Assembly: GCA_039025235.1 (NCBI GenBank)
Contig: JBCCOS010000002.1
Span: 1 to 64,000, forward strand
DNA: 64,000 nucleotides
Direction: 5' to 3'
Source of the DNA: MED-G105 sp039025235
GTDB lineage: Bacteria; Pseudomonadota; Alphaproteobacteria; Caulobacterales; Parvularculaceae
The notes below the pieces were generated by a model. It saw only the letters and a list, made by a program, of their open reading frames with translations, made no database searches and had not been told where the DNA came from. Both the position numbers and the translations under genes were made by a program. The first letter of the stretch is position 1. Every line of letters starts with the position of its first letter. Shown piece by piece: positions 8,505 through 18,781 of the stretch.

Positions 8505-10300
8505 GCCTTCTTCTCTTTAATTGGCTCAACGACCCTCAGATGCAACTCTTTCAATTGGTGATCAAACGGTTCAGAAGGCGCATTCAACAATAAATCTTGA
8601 GCCTGTTGATTCATTGGGAACATTGTCACTTCACGGATATTCTGTTTATCCGCCAGAAGCATAACAATGCGATCAATCCCCAATGCACAACCGCCGTGCG
8701 GCGGCGCCCCATAACGGAAGGCATTCAACATACCTCCGAATTTATCCTCGACAACGTCCTTGCCATAACCCGCAATATCAAAGGCTTTGTACATGATATC
8801 GGCTTTGTGGTTTCGGATTGCCCCCGAACCAAGCTCATAACCATTACACACAAGATCGTATTGAAAAGCCTTAATCGCGAGATAGTCTTCATCCGAAGAT
8901 GCTGCATTAAGCGCTTCGAGGCCGCCTTGCGGCATGGAAAACGGATTATGCCCAAACTCAACCTTTTTGTTGTCTTCATCCCACTCATACATAGGAAAGT
9001 CGACGACCCAGGCCAGCGCGAATTGCTCGGTATCGGACAGTTTTAACTCGTCAGCGACGACGTTGCGCGCCTTTGCTGCGACCGCCAAAAACTCCGAAGG
9101 TTTTCCAGCAAGAAAGAAGGCCGCATCCCCTGCCTTAAGGCCGAGTTGCTCGCGAATAGCTTGGGAGCGTTCCGGTCCAATATTCTTTGCAAGCGGGCCT
9201 TTTGCTTCTTTTTCATCGAAGATCATATATCCCATGCCCGGGAGACCTTCACGCTGTGCCCAACCATTCATCCTATCACAAAAGGCGCGACTGCCGCCTG
9301 TTGGTGCAGGTATCGCTCGAATTTCATGTGATGCGTCTGCTTCCAAAATTTGTGCAAAAATCTTGAAGCCAGACCCTCGGAAATGGTCGGAGACGATCTG
9401 CATTTCGATGGGGTTGCGCAGGTCTGGTTTATCAGTCCCATATTTCAGCATCGCCTCATCAAAGGGAATAATCGGAAACGGATAAGCCGTAACACGCTTA
9501 TCACCAGCAAACGCGCGGAAGGTATTTTCAACAACCGGGGAAACGGCGTCGAAGACATCGGCTCGTTCAACAAAACTCATTTCCACATCGAGCTGATAAA
9601 ATTCCCCTGCGGAACGATCAGCCCGTGCATCTTCATCGCGAAAGCAAGGCGCAATCTGATAATACCGATCGAACCCTGCCACCATAATGAGCTGCTTAAA
9701 GATCTGTGGCGCTTGCGGCAAGGCATAGAATTTTCCGGGGTAAAGGCGTGATGGAACGAGAAAATCCCTTGCGCCCTCCGGTGAAGAAGCTGTCAGTATC
9801 GGCGTTTGAAAATCAGTAAACCCGACCTCCTCCATACCATCGCGGATCGACTTAACAACGGCAGACCGCAACATAATATTGCTATGCAGTGTTTCGCGCC
9901 GCAGATCCAGATACCGGTGGGTCATGCGCACGTCTTCTGGATATTCCGGTTCACCAAAAACAGGCAACGGCAGATCATCAGCAGCCGATAGAACTTCAAA
10001 TTCCGTGAGACGGATTTCAATCTCACCCGTTGGCAGGTTTGGATTGACTGTCTCGGATGTACGGGCAACGACTTTTCCAACCGCGCGAACGACGCTTTCC
10101 TGCCGAACAGCCTCGACATCTGCAAAGAAAGGCATCTCAGGTTCAACAACCAACTGAGTCAATCCGTAATGGTCGCGCAGATCGATAAAGAGAAGTCCCC
10201 CATGGTCGCGTTTCCGGTGAACCCACCCCGAAAGGCGCACTTCCTCGCCGACGGCGTCGGCCCGCAAGGCGCCACATGTGTGCGATCGATAAGCGTTCAT
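8501..10300 (-). CDS. aspS: aspartyl-tRNA synthetase
   Basis: A 599-residue class II synthetase of the bacterial long type. It has an N-terminal OB anticodon-binding domain (LSGWVHRKRDHGGLLFIDLRD split around residues 23-43), motif 2 (CFRDEDARADR), a GAD insertion (about 290-420) and motif 3 near the end (GCALGIDRIVMLL). It charges tRNA-Asp. Alphaproteobacteria often lack AsnRS and use a non-discriminating AspRS with GatCAB; whether this one is such cannot be told here. Transcribed alone, convergent with the MFS gene. Confidence 0.97.
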   Translation of the reverse strand: MNAYRSHTCGALRADAVGEEVRLSGWVHRKRDHGGLLFIDLRDHYGLTQLVVEPEMPFFADVEAVRQESVVRAVGKVVARTSETVNPNLPTGEIEIRLTEFEVLSAADDLPLPVFGEPEYPEDVRMTHRYLDLRRETLHSNIMLRSAVVKSIRDGMEEVGFTDFQTPILTASSPEGARDFLVPSRLYPGKFYALPQAPQIFKQLIMVAGFDRYYQIAPCFRDEDARADRSAGEFYQLDVEMSFVERADVFDAVSPVVENTFRAFAGDKRVTAYPFPIIPFDEAMLKYGTDKPDLRNPIEMQIVSDHFRGSGFKIFAQILEADASHEIRAIPAPTGGSRAFCDRMNGWAQREGLPGMGYMIFDEKEAKGPLAKNIGPERSQAIREQLGLKAGDAAFFLAGKPSEFLAVAAKARNVVADELKLSDTEQFALAWVVDFPMYEWDEDNKKVEFGHNPFSMPQGGLEALNAASSDEDYLAIKAFQYDLVCNGYELGSGAIRNHKADIMYKAFDIAGYGKDVVEDKFGGMLNAFRYGAPPHGGCALGIDRIVMLLADKQNIREVTMFPMNQQAQDLLLNAPSEPFDHQLKELHLRVVEPIKEKKA

Positions 10301-10618
10301 TTTTTAACCTTCATCTTCAAAGCGATAACACATCATTTGCCGGTTTCCCCAAAAACCAGAAAAGGCGCCCTATACTGCCAACAAATCCCCCGCTCACCTG
10401 CAAAACTCCAGCCGTTTTGCCAACCCTTTTTGGTAGCTAGCATTTGATTCAACGGCATCGTCGTTGGTCAAAGCCATCGGACTTACGGGAAGCTTCCGTC
10501 TTAATAGTTTCGTTCGATGGCAGGTCAACGGTTGAAATCTCGCGCTACGAAGCGTAGTCGTCGCCGCTTTGACACGACTGTTGCGTGTAGTCCACCGGAT
10601 ATTTTCAAATGGCATCCC
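10301..10618. other. divergent promoter region, aspS / rnd
   Basis: About 320 bases between the aspS start and the chosen rnd start. Short frames occur but none has a family resemblance. It must hold the promoters of both genes; I do not see a clear operator. Confidence 0.35.
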
Positions 10619-11767
10619 ATGTTGGTCATTAACGATAGCGCCCTCCTTAAAGACTTTTGCGATACCTTACGGCGTCGGCCTTTTTTCGCAGTCGATACGG
10701 AATTCATGCGCGAAAAAACCTACTGGCCAATCCTATGCCTTATCCAGGCGGCAGCGGAGGACGCAGAAGCCATTATCGACCCCATGGCCAAAGACATTGA
10801 TCTGACACCATTTTTGGATCTTCTCGCAGATCCATCGATTACCAAAGTCTTTCACGCCGCGCGCCAGGACCTGGAAATTTTTTTCCGCCTCATGGGCAAA
10901 ACCCCAGCGCCGATCTTTGATACGCAAGTCGCTGCAATGGCCTGCGGATTTGGGGACCAAATTGGCTATGAACCTCTGATGCGCAGCCTTTTAGGCGCTA
11001 AAATCGACAAGGGCTCGCGCTTTACGGACTGGTCCCGAAGACCCCTATCCGAAAAACAGCTGACCTACGCGTTGTCTGATGTCACTCATTTGCGTGATGC
11101 TTATCCTATTCTCGAAAGCAAGCTTTCTCGCGATGGGCGGGACACTTGGATCGCCGACGAGATCGACGCCCTGCTAGACCCATCGCTTTATGCCATGGAC
11201 CCGAATGAGTCTTGGCGCCGGTTAAAACTGCGGAATGTGAAGGGTCATGAACTGGGTCCCGTCATTAAACTCGCCGAATGGCGAGAACGCGAGGCTCAAA
11301 AACGGGACCAACCGCGCAACAGAATTGTCAAAGACGACGTGATCTTGGAGATCGCGCGGATGAAACCGACAAGCGAAGCTGATCTGGCACGCGCACGAGC
11401 ATTACCAAAAGGGCTGGAAAAATCACGCATGGGCCCAGCAATTTTAAGAGCTGTCGCCGACGGGCTGGCAATCCCCTCTGACGATCTGCCACGTATTGCT
11501 CGAAATGAAAATCGTACCCCTCCGCCAGCAGACATCGTCGACTTTCTAAAGGTGCTTCTCAAACGCCAATGCGAAACATATGACGTTGCCCCCCGCCTGA
11601 TCGCTTCGGTGGGAGACTTAGAGGCGCTCGCATCTAATCAGGATGCAGATATTCCAGCGATGAAGGGCTGGCGCCACGAGATCTTTGGTGCACATGCCAT
11701 TGCTGTCCTCAAAGGCCAAGTCGGCATGCGACTGCTCAACGGAAAAATTGAATTCGTCGATCTTTGA
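10619..11767 (+). CDS. rnd: ribonuclease D
   Basis: A 382-residue protein when started at the ATG at 10619 (MLVINDSALLKDFC), close to the usual length of about 375; an upstream in-frame ATG at 10517 would add 34 basic residues. It is a DEDD 3'-5' exoribonuclease that trims tRNA precursors. Visible are the exonuclease motif I (FFAVDTEFMREKTYW), motif II (FHAARQDLEIF), motif III (TYALSDVTHL) and a C-terminal HRDC region (GHELGPVIKLAEWRERE onward). Confidence 0.93.
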   Translation: MLVINDSALLKDFCDTLRRRPFFAVDTEFMREKTYWPILCLIQAAAEDAEAIIDPMAKDIDLTPFLDLLADPSITKVFHAARQDLEIFFRLMGKTPAPIFDTQVAAMACGFGDQIGYEPLMRSLLGAKIDKGSRFTDWSRRPLSEKQLTYALSDVTHLRDAYPILESKLSRDGRDTWIADEIDALLDPSLYAMDPNESWRRLKLRNVKGHELGPVIKLAEWREREAQKRDQPRNRIVKDDVILEIARMKPTSEADLARARALPKGLEKSRMGPAILRAVADGLAIPSDDLPRIARNENRTPPPADIVDFLKVLLKRQCETYDVAPRLIASVGDLEALASNQDADIPAMKGWRHEIFGAHAIAVLKGQVGMRLLNGKIEFVDL

Positions 11768-11780
11768 TCGGATGACCGAC

Positions 11781-11884
11781 TAAAGCATTTCCAAGCCAAG
11801 TGTGTGCGGTTGGCGTTAACGAAATGCGTAAAAACAAAAACTTAAAGCGTCGTCCCGTTTCCAATTGAAGTATCGACGCTTTAG
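11781..11884 (+). repeat. two-hairpin intergenic repeat, copy 1
   Basis: About 104 bases made of two hairpins: TAAAGCATTTCC...GAAATGCG, then AAAGCGTCG...ATCGACGCTTTAG with AATTGAAG in the loop. It is nearly identical to the copies at 38057-38160 and 39964-40067, and inverted at 22104-22207. Located between convergent rnd and ppx. Confidence 0.85.
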
Positions 11885-11903
11885 CATAATGGGCGAAGCC
11901 GCT

Positions 11904-13412
11904 CTAGGTAAACTCCACGTCACGCTGGCATTCAAATGCAACAGCCAAAGCATCAAGCCGTCGAATAATAAGGTCTTGGACGAGTGCTGCCCGGTCACTC
12001 GGTACAGAAAGAATAATTTTGTTATCTCGCTTTGATAAATTGATAGACGACAGCAAAGCAGACGATTTTGGAGCGAACGATGCTAACAGCCGTAAAGCAA
12101 GACCAAGCCGAATTGCCCAATCTCGACGCGATTCAGTCACAAGAGATAGCTCTGGCCGATCCAAAGCATAAGCATCTTTCCCTTCGTGCCGAGTAAAGAG
12201 CGCCAATGCCAATGACAAACGATCTTTATGAGACACATTGTAAAATGGAGCACGCAACGCCGTATCATAGATATGCTCGCCCCTCATATCCGGATGGAAA
12301 TACGATGCCACATCTACCAATGCTGCCGCGGCAGCCATAATACGTTGTTTGGCGAGATTATTTGTTTCGAATAACGGCTGCAAAGCTCCAGCGGCATGGG
12401 CACCAAATGTATCGGCTGGTGAAAGGCGCGAGGATAGAAACCGAGCTCCCGCGAGAAGCGGGTCTTCCTGACGTTCCTCTACTGTCAAATTGTCATAGAT
12501 GAGACCGTCTCGAAGCCCGCCCGCTGATACGATCACGGTCCTCACCTTTGACCGAATTAATACAGACTTCAAGACGAGAGCCGCATACGGAAGGGTTTCT
12601 AAACGTCGCCGTGGGATGCCTTCAATCTCTTGAAGAGAGGTGTAGCTTTGTCCTGCTACAAACTTGCAAAGATCCAATGCCCCGCGCGCGGGTATCTCAA
12701 AGTGATGCAGAATGGGAAGTGGATAATTTCTCAGTCTCATCTGAAGACGGGCAATTGCCCGCCAAGCCCCACCAACAATATACAGCGTACTGTCTTGCGC
12801 CTCTTCTACCCAATCGAATTGATCAAGCGCTGCATCAACAATGGGTTTAGCATTTTTAAGATCACCGCCAGCGGCCTGCATCAAGCTCAAGGCCCCAATC
12901 GGCAAGCTGGATGTTGCACCAAGCACGCCATTTTTAACACAGCTGAGTTCTAAACTGCCTCCGCCCATATCACCGACAAGCCCATCGGCTTGCGGCTCAT
13001 ATGACAAAACGCCAAGTGTGGCGAGTTCGGCCTCACGCGCGCCGTCGATCACTTCGATATCAAAACCAAGCGCATTTGCCTGTTCAACAAACTTCGGGCC
13101 ATCGCTCGCAACACGAACCGCCGCTGTTGCTACAGCATAAACACTTGGCGCTCCATAATGATCAAGCAGACAACGAAAACGCTTGAGGGTTGAAAGGGCC
13201 AATTTCACAGCATCCGGATTGAGTGTGCCATCCGGCCCCATATTGCGCCCCAATCCACAAAGCGCTTTTTCATTGCAAATCGCAAAGGGCGCGCGTCTTG
13301 GGCCATCATAAACGACCATTCGAACCGAGTTGGACCCGATATCAATAACCGCCCGACGGACGCCCGCGGTCCTGGCGGCATCAAATGTGTCTTGGGGAGG
13401 AAATTCCGTCAT
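11904..13412 (-). CDS. ppx: exopolyphosphatase (Ppx/GppA family)
   Basis: A 502-residue protein with the actin-like ATPase fold of Ppx/GppA. The phosphate-1 loop (AVIDIGSNSVRMVVYDG) is near residue 20 and the second phosphate loop (GDMGGGSLEL) near residue 145. A C-terminal extension with an HD-like region (about 330-500) is common in the alphaproteobacterial form. It removes terminal phosphates from polyphosphate or pppGpp. It lies 105 bases downstream of ppk1 on the same strand, the classical synthesis/degradation pair. Confidence 0.92.
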   Translation of the reverse strand: MTEFPPQDTFDAARTAGVRRAVIDIGSNSVRMVVYDGPRRAPFAICNEKALCGLGRNMGPDGTLNPDAVKLALSTLKRFRCLLDHYGAPSVYAVATAAVRVASDGPKFVEQANALGFDIEVIDGAREAELATLGVLSYEPQADGLVGDMGGGSLELSCVKNGVLGATSSLPIGALSLMQAAGGDLKNAKPIVDAALDQFDWVEEAQDSTLYIVGGAWRAIARLQMRLRNYPLPILHHFEIPARGALDLCKFVAGQSYTSLQEIEGIPRRRLETLPYAALVLKSVLIRSKVRTVIVSAGGLRDGLIYDNLTVEERQEDPLLAGARFLSSRLSPADTFGAHAAGALQPLFETNNLAKQRIMAAAAALVDVASYFHPDMRGEHIYDTALRAPFYNVSHKDRLSLALALFTRHEGKDAYALDRPELSLVTESRRDWAIRLGLALRLLASFAPKSSALLSSINLSKRDNKIILSVPSDRAALVQDLIIRRLDALAVAFECQRDVEFT

Positions 13413-13517
13413 CGCGGTCGTTGATTATGCACCTGGTTTCGTTGGGTTGGTCGGCATTTTTGGAGAGCCTAAGACCGCCTATAGTGGGGGCCGATTCTCA
13501 ACCGATCACACGCCCAA

Positions 13518-15887
13518 TCATCCTTTTGGTCTAATGGGTTTCGGCGCATTCAGCTCTATGGAAGCACCGCGTCCAGATAAGCTGGGATTAATCATCATAT
13601 AATGATGCACGTTAAAGGGTGTGACGTCCGCCGGCACTTGTACGCGTTCATAAGACCCATCAGGCCGCAAGCGCCAACTTTGTGCTTCGTCATTAAGGTT
13701 TGCAACCATGATCTGGTCGAGCACCTGCGAATGAACGGTTGGATTCTCGATGGGACAAAAGACTTCAACCCGCCTGTTTAAATTCCGAGGCATCCAATCG
13801 GCGGAGGCGATGTAGACGCGCGCCTCAGGGTTTGGAAGCGGTCGCCCAGCGCCAAACGCGAAAATCCGCGCATGCTCTAAAAACCGTCCTACAATACTTT
13901 TTACCCGGATATTTTCTGAAAGCCCCGCAACACCAGGCCGTAAGCAACAGATCCCCCGAACAACGAGATCTATCTGAACGCCGGCTGTGCTTGCCTCGTA
14001 AAGCTTATCGATAATCACGCCATCGACGAGCGAATTCATCTTGGCCCAAATGGCTGCTGGCCGACCGGCACGCGCATGACGGATCTCATCATCAATCAGA
14101 CGGGTGATTTCTGCCCTAAGATTAACGGGCGCGACTGCGAGTTTCTCGAACCCTTCGGGACGTGCATAACCCGTGATAAAATTAAACACGCGTGCCGCAT
14201 CACGCGTAATGGCAGGGTCGCATGTGAACAGTGAAAGGTCAGTATAAACGCGCGCCGTATCGGGATGATAGTTACCCGTCCCCACATGAACATAGGTCCG
14301 GATGTTCTCCCCTTCCTGTCGCGCCACCACCGAAAGCTTCGCATGGGTTTTATATTCAACGAACCCATAAACGACATTGACGCCTGCGCGCTCCAATGCC
14401 CTTGCCCATTTGATATTTCTGGCCTCGTCGAAACGGGCTTTCAACTCAACAAGCGCAGTAACGTTTTTGCCAGCTTCTGCGGCATCAATCAGTGCTTCGA
14501 CAATAGGCGAGTCATCAGAGGTGCGGTAGAGCGTCTGCTTGATTGCGACAACATCTGGGTCACCGCCAGCCTGTTTCAGGAATTTCACCACGACGTCAAA
14601 AGATTCATAAGGGTGATGAACAATAATATCCTTCGCCCTAATTGCTGAGAAACAATCCCCGCGGTGTTCGCGAATACGCTCAGGGAAGCGCGGTTCATAG
14701 TTTTGGAACTGCAGCTTTTTCTTCTGCTTAGGGATCAGCTGACTCACCTGCGCAAGACCGAGCACACCATCGATCATAACGACGTCATCCGGATGCGCTT
14801 TTATCTGGTCGATGATGGTCTCGCGCATTTCGCTGGGCGTTGCCGCATCAATCTTTAACCGGATCACATCGCCGCGACGTCGCCGCTTTAACATGCTCTC
14901 GAACTCGCGCACGAGATCTTCGGCTTCCTCTTCGATTTCAACATCAGAATCACGCACCACCCGGAAGGCGCCGTGCGCTTTCAGCGTCATTCGAGGAAAC
15001 ACATGGTGGAAAAAGCGCGTTATCATCCGTTCAATGGAAATGAACCGAACATTTCGCTTGCCAGCGCTTCCGGGGCTTTTTTTAAACGATGGCAACTCAA
15101 TGAACCGCCGCCTATTGTTTGGCAGCATCACAATATTTGTCAGCCGCGAGCCATCACCGCATTCCAGTTCGAAACATAGGACAAGGCCAAGATTAGGGAT
15201 AAACGGAAACGGATGCGCTGGGTCCAACGCTATTGGCGTTAAAACCGGGAAAACGTTTGCAAGAAATTCTTCTTCGAGCCAAGCCGTCTCTTCGTCCGTC
15301 AATTCGTCGCTTGTGAGCAAGTCGACGCCGTTGTCACGCATTAACGGAAGCAATGAGCGCCAGCACGCCTGTTGTCGCGCCATCAAAGCCTGCGCTCGTT
15401 CATTAATAAGTGCGAGTTGTTCTTCCGCGCTTAGGCCATCCTGGCTAACAGCGGTGACTTTTTCTCGAACCTGTCCACGCAGACCAGCCACGCGGACCAT
15501 AAAAAACTCATCGAGATTGCTTGCCGATATGGACAAAAACCGCAGCCGCTCCAAAATGGGGTGGCCTTCATTAAATGCTTCATCGAGCACCCGTGCATTG
15601 AAGGCAAGCCAGGAGAGTTCACGGTTGATGAAACGCTCGGTAGATGAAGCATCAATATGAAAAGCGTCATCAGCGTCACGATTGACGTGTAACAGATCCG
15701 GGTCGCTACCGTGAGCGAACGGACTTGCCGATTTGTTAGCCTTTGAACCGTCAATTTTGGTTTCCGAAACCGTCCGGGCACTCGGACTATCAGCACTCGG
15801 ACTCCCGGCACTGGCACTCCCGGCACTCGGACTCCCGGCACTGGCACTCCCAGCACTGGCACTTACCGACCTATTAGCGCTCTCCAT
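13518..15887 (-). CDS. ppk1: polyphosphate kinase 1
   Basis: A 789-residue PPK1, which builds polyphosphate from ATP. It has the N-terminal domain opening RFINRELSWLAFNARVLDEA, and a core with the catalytic-histidine region HVGTGNYHPDTARVYTDL. The first 45 residues are a low-complexity SAGS/PSAGSAS repeat encoded by an imperfect 15-base tandem repeat; it lies outside the fold and is a lineage oddity. The gene sits between hdaA and ppx on the minus strand and is probably cotranscribed with ppx. Confidence 0.95.
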   Translation of the reverse strand: MESANRSVSASAGSASAGSPSAGSASAGSPSADSPSARTVSETKIDGSKANKSASPFAHGSDPDLLHVNRDADDAFHIDASSTERFINRELSWLAFNARVLDEAFNEGHPILERLRFLSISASNLDEFFMVRVAGLRGQVREKVTAVSQDGLSAEEQLALINERAQALMARQQACWRSLLPLMRDNGVDLLTSDELTDEETAWLEEEFLANVFPVLTPIALDPAHPFPFIPNLGLVLCFELECGDGSRLTNIVMLPNNRRRFIELPSFKKSPGSAGKRNVRFISIERMITRFFHHVFPRMTLKAHGAFRVVRDSDVEIEEEAEDLVREFESMLKRRRRGDVIRLKIDAATPSEMRETIIDQIKAHPDDVVMIDGVLGLAQVSQLIPKQKKKLQFQNYEPRFPERIREHRGDCFSAIRAKDIIVHHPYESFDVVVKFLKQAGGDPDVVAIKQTLYRTSDDSPIVEALIDAAEAGKNVTALVELKARFDEARNIKWARALERAGVNVVYGFVEYKTHAKLSVVARQEGENIRTYVHVGTGNYHPDTARVYTDLSLFTCDPAITRDAARVFNFITGYARPEGFEKLAVAPVNLRAEITRLIDDEIRHARAGRPAAIWAKMNSLVDGVIIDKLYEASTAGVQIDLVVRGICCLRPGVAGLSENIRVKSIVGRFLEHARIFAFGAGRPLPNPEARVYIASADWMPRNLNRRVEVFCPIENPTVHSQVLDQIMVANLNDEAQSWRLRPDGSYERVQVPADVTPFNVHHYMMINPSLSGRGASIELNAPKPIRPKG
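15775..15866. repeat. imperfect 15-base tandem repeat inside ppk1
   Basis: Units close to GGCACTGGCACTCCC / GGCACTCGGACTCCC repeated about six times, in frame with the ppk1 N-terminus and encoding alternating SAGSASAGSP. Unit length is a multiple of three, so copy-number change would keep the frame. Confidence 0.75.
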
Positions 15888-16050
15888 TCTCGGTCATCCT
15901 CTATTGTATGACGGCACGCTTTGGTATGCGGTACCTCTGAAACGACGCCGCGCTCTAAGACATCGACATAAGACATTTCGACACGGGATTTTTAGCCTTT
16001 ATCCCCAGGCCCAAAAACCGGTTGAGAGACGCCTCAATCGTCGTCTTAAA

Positions 16051-16716
16051 TCAGATTTCTTTATCAATCACTCTACGCGCCAACGCAATCGTGATGGGTT
16101 TACGTTCTTTAACCGCCAGGTCATAGAGTTGCGCGACGTACGCGGCGGTTGCGTCCAAACTGCGCGGCAAACGCGGCACGGCATAAGCAACAATATTCTC
16201 CTTTATCGAGACTTGCAGGTCCGCAAACAACTTGACCATCACCGAGCCCAACAGCTCTTCATCCGGTGGCGACACCGTCAAACGGGAAATCGCCCCAAGC
16301 CGTGTTTCAAGATCCCGGAGCCCCTGCGCCCAGTGCTTAGGATCGCCTCGTCCCACAAGCACGAGCCGATTACATGATGACCGCGCCCGCTCGACGGCCT
16401 CAAGCAGTAAATTCGGGCGCGTCAATCGCTCTAATCCATCGATAATGAAAAGCGGCCCATCAGCGACGCGATCAATACCGCCATCTTCTGCAACCTGGAT
16501 CATCTCACCAACTAATTGTTCACACAGGATGGCCGCCAAATGGGTCTTACCGGATGATGGCGCACCACAAATAGCCAGCGCAAAGTCGTCGGATCGACCC
16601 CACGCATCAAGCGTGTCGAGATCGGCCCGGTTCGCCTCAGTAAAGATGAAATCTGCCCGGCTCATCTTCGCCGGGTTTGGCGGTAAATCGAGAGAATATT
16701 GATCAATGACGGACAT
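16051..16716 (-). CDS. hdaA: DnaA-like replication regulator (HdaA type)
   Basis: A 221-residue protein resembling the AAA+ domain of DnaA without its DNA-binding domain IV. It has a Walker A (CGAPSSGKTHLAAIL, about residues 50-64) and Walker B-like segment (GPLFIIDGLERL). It opens with YSLDLPPNP, resembling the clamp-binding N-terminus of Hda (QLxLP-like). The Hda role is to stimulate DnaA-ATP hydrolysis with the sliding clamp so that replication fires once per cycle. It lies between the DUF2066 gene and ppk1, a common alphaproteobacterial order. Confidence 0.82.
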   Translation of the reverse strand: MSVIDQYSLDLPPNPAKMSRADFIFTEANRADLDTLDAWGRSDDFALAICGAPSSGKTHLAAILCEQLVGEMIQVAEDGGIDRVADGPLFIIDGLERLTRPNLLLEAVERARSSCNRLVLVGRGDPKHWAQGLRDLETRLGAISRLTVSPPDEELLGSVMVKLFADLQVSIKENIVAYAVPRLPRSLDATAAYVAQLYDLAVKERKPITIALARRVIDKEI

Positions 16717-17248
16717 AATGCCTTTTCATCCGCTGTTGGTTCAGTCCCGATCCTCCTCAGTATCAGAGGCGAGGTGCAGCCCGCACCCCCGCGCACTCGA
16801 CATTATAGGGGAAGACGCGCCATGGACAAAGTCTTTTAATAGTATGATATCAATCATTTATAATAGAATTATCCTTGACGACCTACGCACACGCCCGACC
16901 TCTTACGAAGCATCATTCCGGAAGGTCTAATTGAAATATTCTTCGATAACCCAAATAGGATTGTGGTGATCGACTCTCCACATCAGAACGCGGCGCAGAT
17001 GAGTACGCGCCGTTGATACTCCCCCTTCAACGCCCAAAAAAAAGTGCGCGAAAATGATCTAACACCTCAGGTTTTTGACCTGGACGCCTGTTTTATATGG
17101 ACATTTTTTTAAAGCCGCTCTGGCTCAATTGGAATCAAGACGGCGCTTTTAAGCATGACGCATGAATGCGATTTCATGCGTCATGCTTTAGGGAGTATCG
17201 GTTTGATGCGGTCTTAACAATCCCAATGCGCGCCTTGAGGGATCCGCC
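16717..17248. other. non-coding gap with hairpins, DUF2066 to hdaA
   Basis: No credible gene. Contains one copy of the short recurrent hairpin (17110-17150, AAAGCCGC...GGCGCTTTT with AATTGGAATC in the loop), a perfect 16-base hairpin right after it, and AT-rich DNA near 16835-16880 that could be promoter sequence for hdaA. Confidence 0.4.
17151..17188. terminator. perfect 16-base hairpin downstream of the DUF2066 gene
   Basis: AAGCATGACGCATGAA and its exact reverse complement are separated by a six-base loop. It lies about 60 bases past the DUF2066 stop. On the minus strand the stem is followed by AAAAGCGCC rather than a T-run, so it is a stable mRNA 3' end or repeat rather than a textbook intrinsic terminator. 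Confidence 0.4.
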
Positions 17249-18781
17249 CTATTGCACAGAAACGGGCGTTGATGTGGGTTCAAACATAGGCGCAGGCGAT
17301 GCACCGGCCGCGAAGCCCTTTTCGGCATCACGGTTCCGCGGGTCGGCGCCAAATATGCCGCCACGGTCCCCCTCGCGTAAGAAGCGTTGCCCTCGGAAAC
17401 GCGACGAGACCGACGGCGTCGCTAGGAACCAACGCCCCCCCGTTTCCGTCCAAAAGACAATACCTTGGTTTTCGAGAGCGACCTGTAAGCGTTGCGGATC
17501 ACCAAAGACACGCACCTCCATTTCAGCCCCTTTCGGCGAAAGCGCTGCAATGCGCACGGCCCCGACAAGTGGTGTCGCAATCAACGCATCTCGAATGCGC
17601 GACCAGTCATCCAGCGAATCGAAGAAGGCTGTCGCGGACAGGCGCGTGTCACTGGCATGATCGATTAGCGTGAGTTCTTTCCAAGAGCTGGCATACTTAG
17701 CGATGGAGCTTTCAATAAGCCGTTCGGCCAACATCGGAAAATTACCCGACGGTTCGGAGGCGTAAGCGGAGGCCAGAACTTCGCCGACATCAGCCGCAAA
17801 GTCCTCATCAGGTGGCGGGCGATACCCATAGAGATCGCCGCTATGTTTCGGACCGATGCGTCGGTTTGCTGTATTAGAGGCGGCGCCAGATTTGCCTACT
17901 CCAGCGATATTCGATCCAGTGCCACTCGCGCTGGATCCCGCCGAACCGAGGAGATCTTCAAGTGAACTCGCGGCCGCATCCTCGGAGCGGGCTGTCTCGC
18001 GATAACCGTTGATCAGGCGCACCCGCACCTGGTCGGTACCATCCATTTGTTTAAGCCGAGCGTGAGCGACGATCACTTGGCTGACACCATATCGTCCGGC
18101 AATTGCCGCGAGTGATCCGCGTTCAATATTGAGGGCATCCTTTGCTGAGATCAGCGCCCGATCCTGACTATTGCCCGGCGGCGCGCGCATCGGCGTTAAT
18201 TCATGCGTATAAGGCCGCGCGCGCCATGCCGCCATCCATGGATTATTGCTTTCCCAGAGATAAACGCCAGCATCCGTCTGCAAAACAGGAAGGACGAGCG
18301 CCGTGCGTGTTTGCGCCTCGCTATAGGGAAGCCCGGCCCGTTTGAGCAAACCGCGGATGGCATTTGGCTTGAAGCGATAAGTGATGAAAGCACGGTAAAG
18401 GCGCGAGGAGCTCTTCTCATCGTAGACTTCAAAACTTGATTCCAAATCGACAACATCGGCCTCTGATAGATAGATCGGACGTTTGGCTCCCCCTGATGCT
18501 GCGGCTTGAGGCGCCTGCCCGTTTGCCAGCTTTGGCAGATAAACCCAGTCTTGTTCTGGCGTGATACGACGAAGGAGGATATCGACCGCACGCCGACGAC
18601 CCTGTGATTGCGCAATGTCTTTAGCATTTGTCGCGCTATCGGCCCTGGCTTGAACAGGAACGCGCGCAACAACAAAAACGCCGTCTTCAGCATGGGCGAT
18701 CACCGGCACAGCGCCGGCCCAACCAGCCGCGATCACCATTAGAACAACGCGTAACACTCGAGCCTTAAAACCTTCGGCCAT
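17249..18781 (-). CDS. DUF2066 domain exported protein
   Basis: A 510-residue protein with a signal peptide (VVLMVIAAGWAGAVPVIA, cleavage after AHA near residue 31) and a body opening with VARVPVQARADSATNAKDIAQ, the start typical of DUF2066 proteins. A serine/glycine-rich linker is near residues 275-310. The function of the family is unknown. The order DUF2066 - hda is often seen near purM in alphaproteobacteria, and here purM diverges from it. Confidence 0.75.
   Translation of the reverse strand: MAEGFKARVLRVVLMVIAAGWAGAVPVIAHAEDGVFVVARVPVQARADSATNAKDIAQSQGRRRAVDILLRRITPEQDWVYLPKLANGQAPQAAASGGAKRPIYLSEADVVDLESSFEVYDEKSSSRLYRAFITYRFKPNAIRGLLKRAGLPYSEAQTRTALVLPVLQTDAGVYLWESNNPWMAAWRARPYTHELTPMRAPPGNSQDRALISAKDALNIERGSLAAIAGRYGVSQVIVAHARLKQMDGTDQVRVRLINGYRETARSEDAAASSLEDLLGSAGSSASGTGSNIAGVGKSGAASNTANRRIGPKHSGDLYGYRPPPDEDFAADVGEVLASAYASEPSGNFPMLAERLIESSIAKYASSWKELTLIDHASDTRLSATAFFDSLDDWSRIRDALIATPLVGAVRIAALSPKGAEMEVRVFGDPQRLQVALENQGIVFWTETGGRWFLATPSVSSRFRGQRFLREGDRGGIFGADPRNRDAEKGFAAGASPAPMFEPTSTPVSVQ

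Noticed and set aside
14812..15660. 282-codon plus-strand frame
   Set aside because: Fully antisense to ppk1; serine/arginine-rich composition is the mirror of ppk1 codons.
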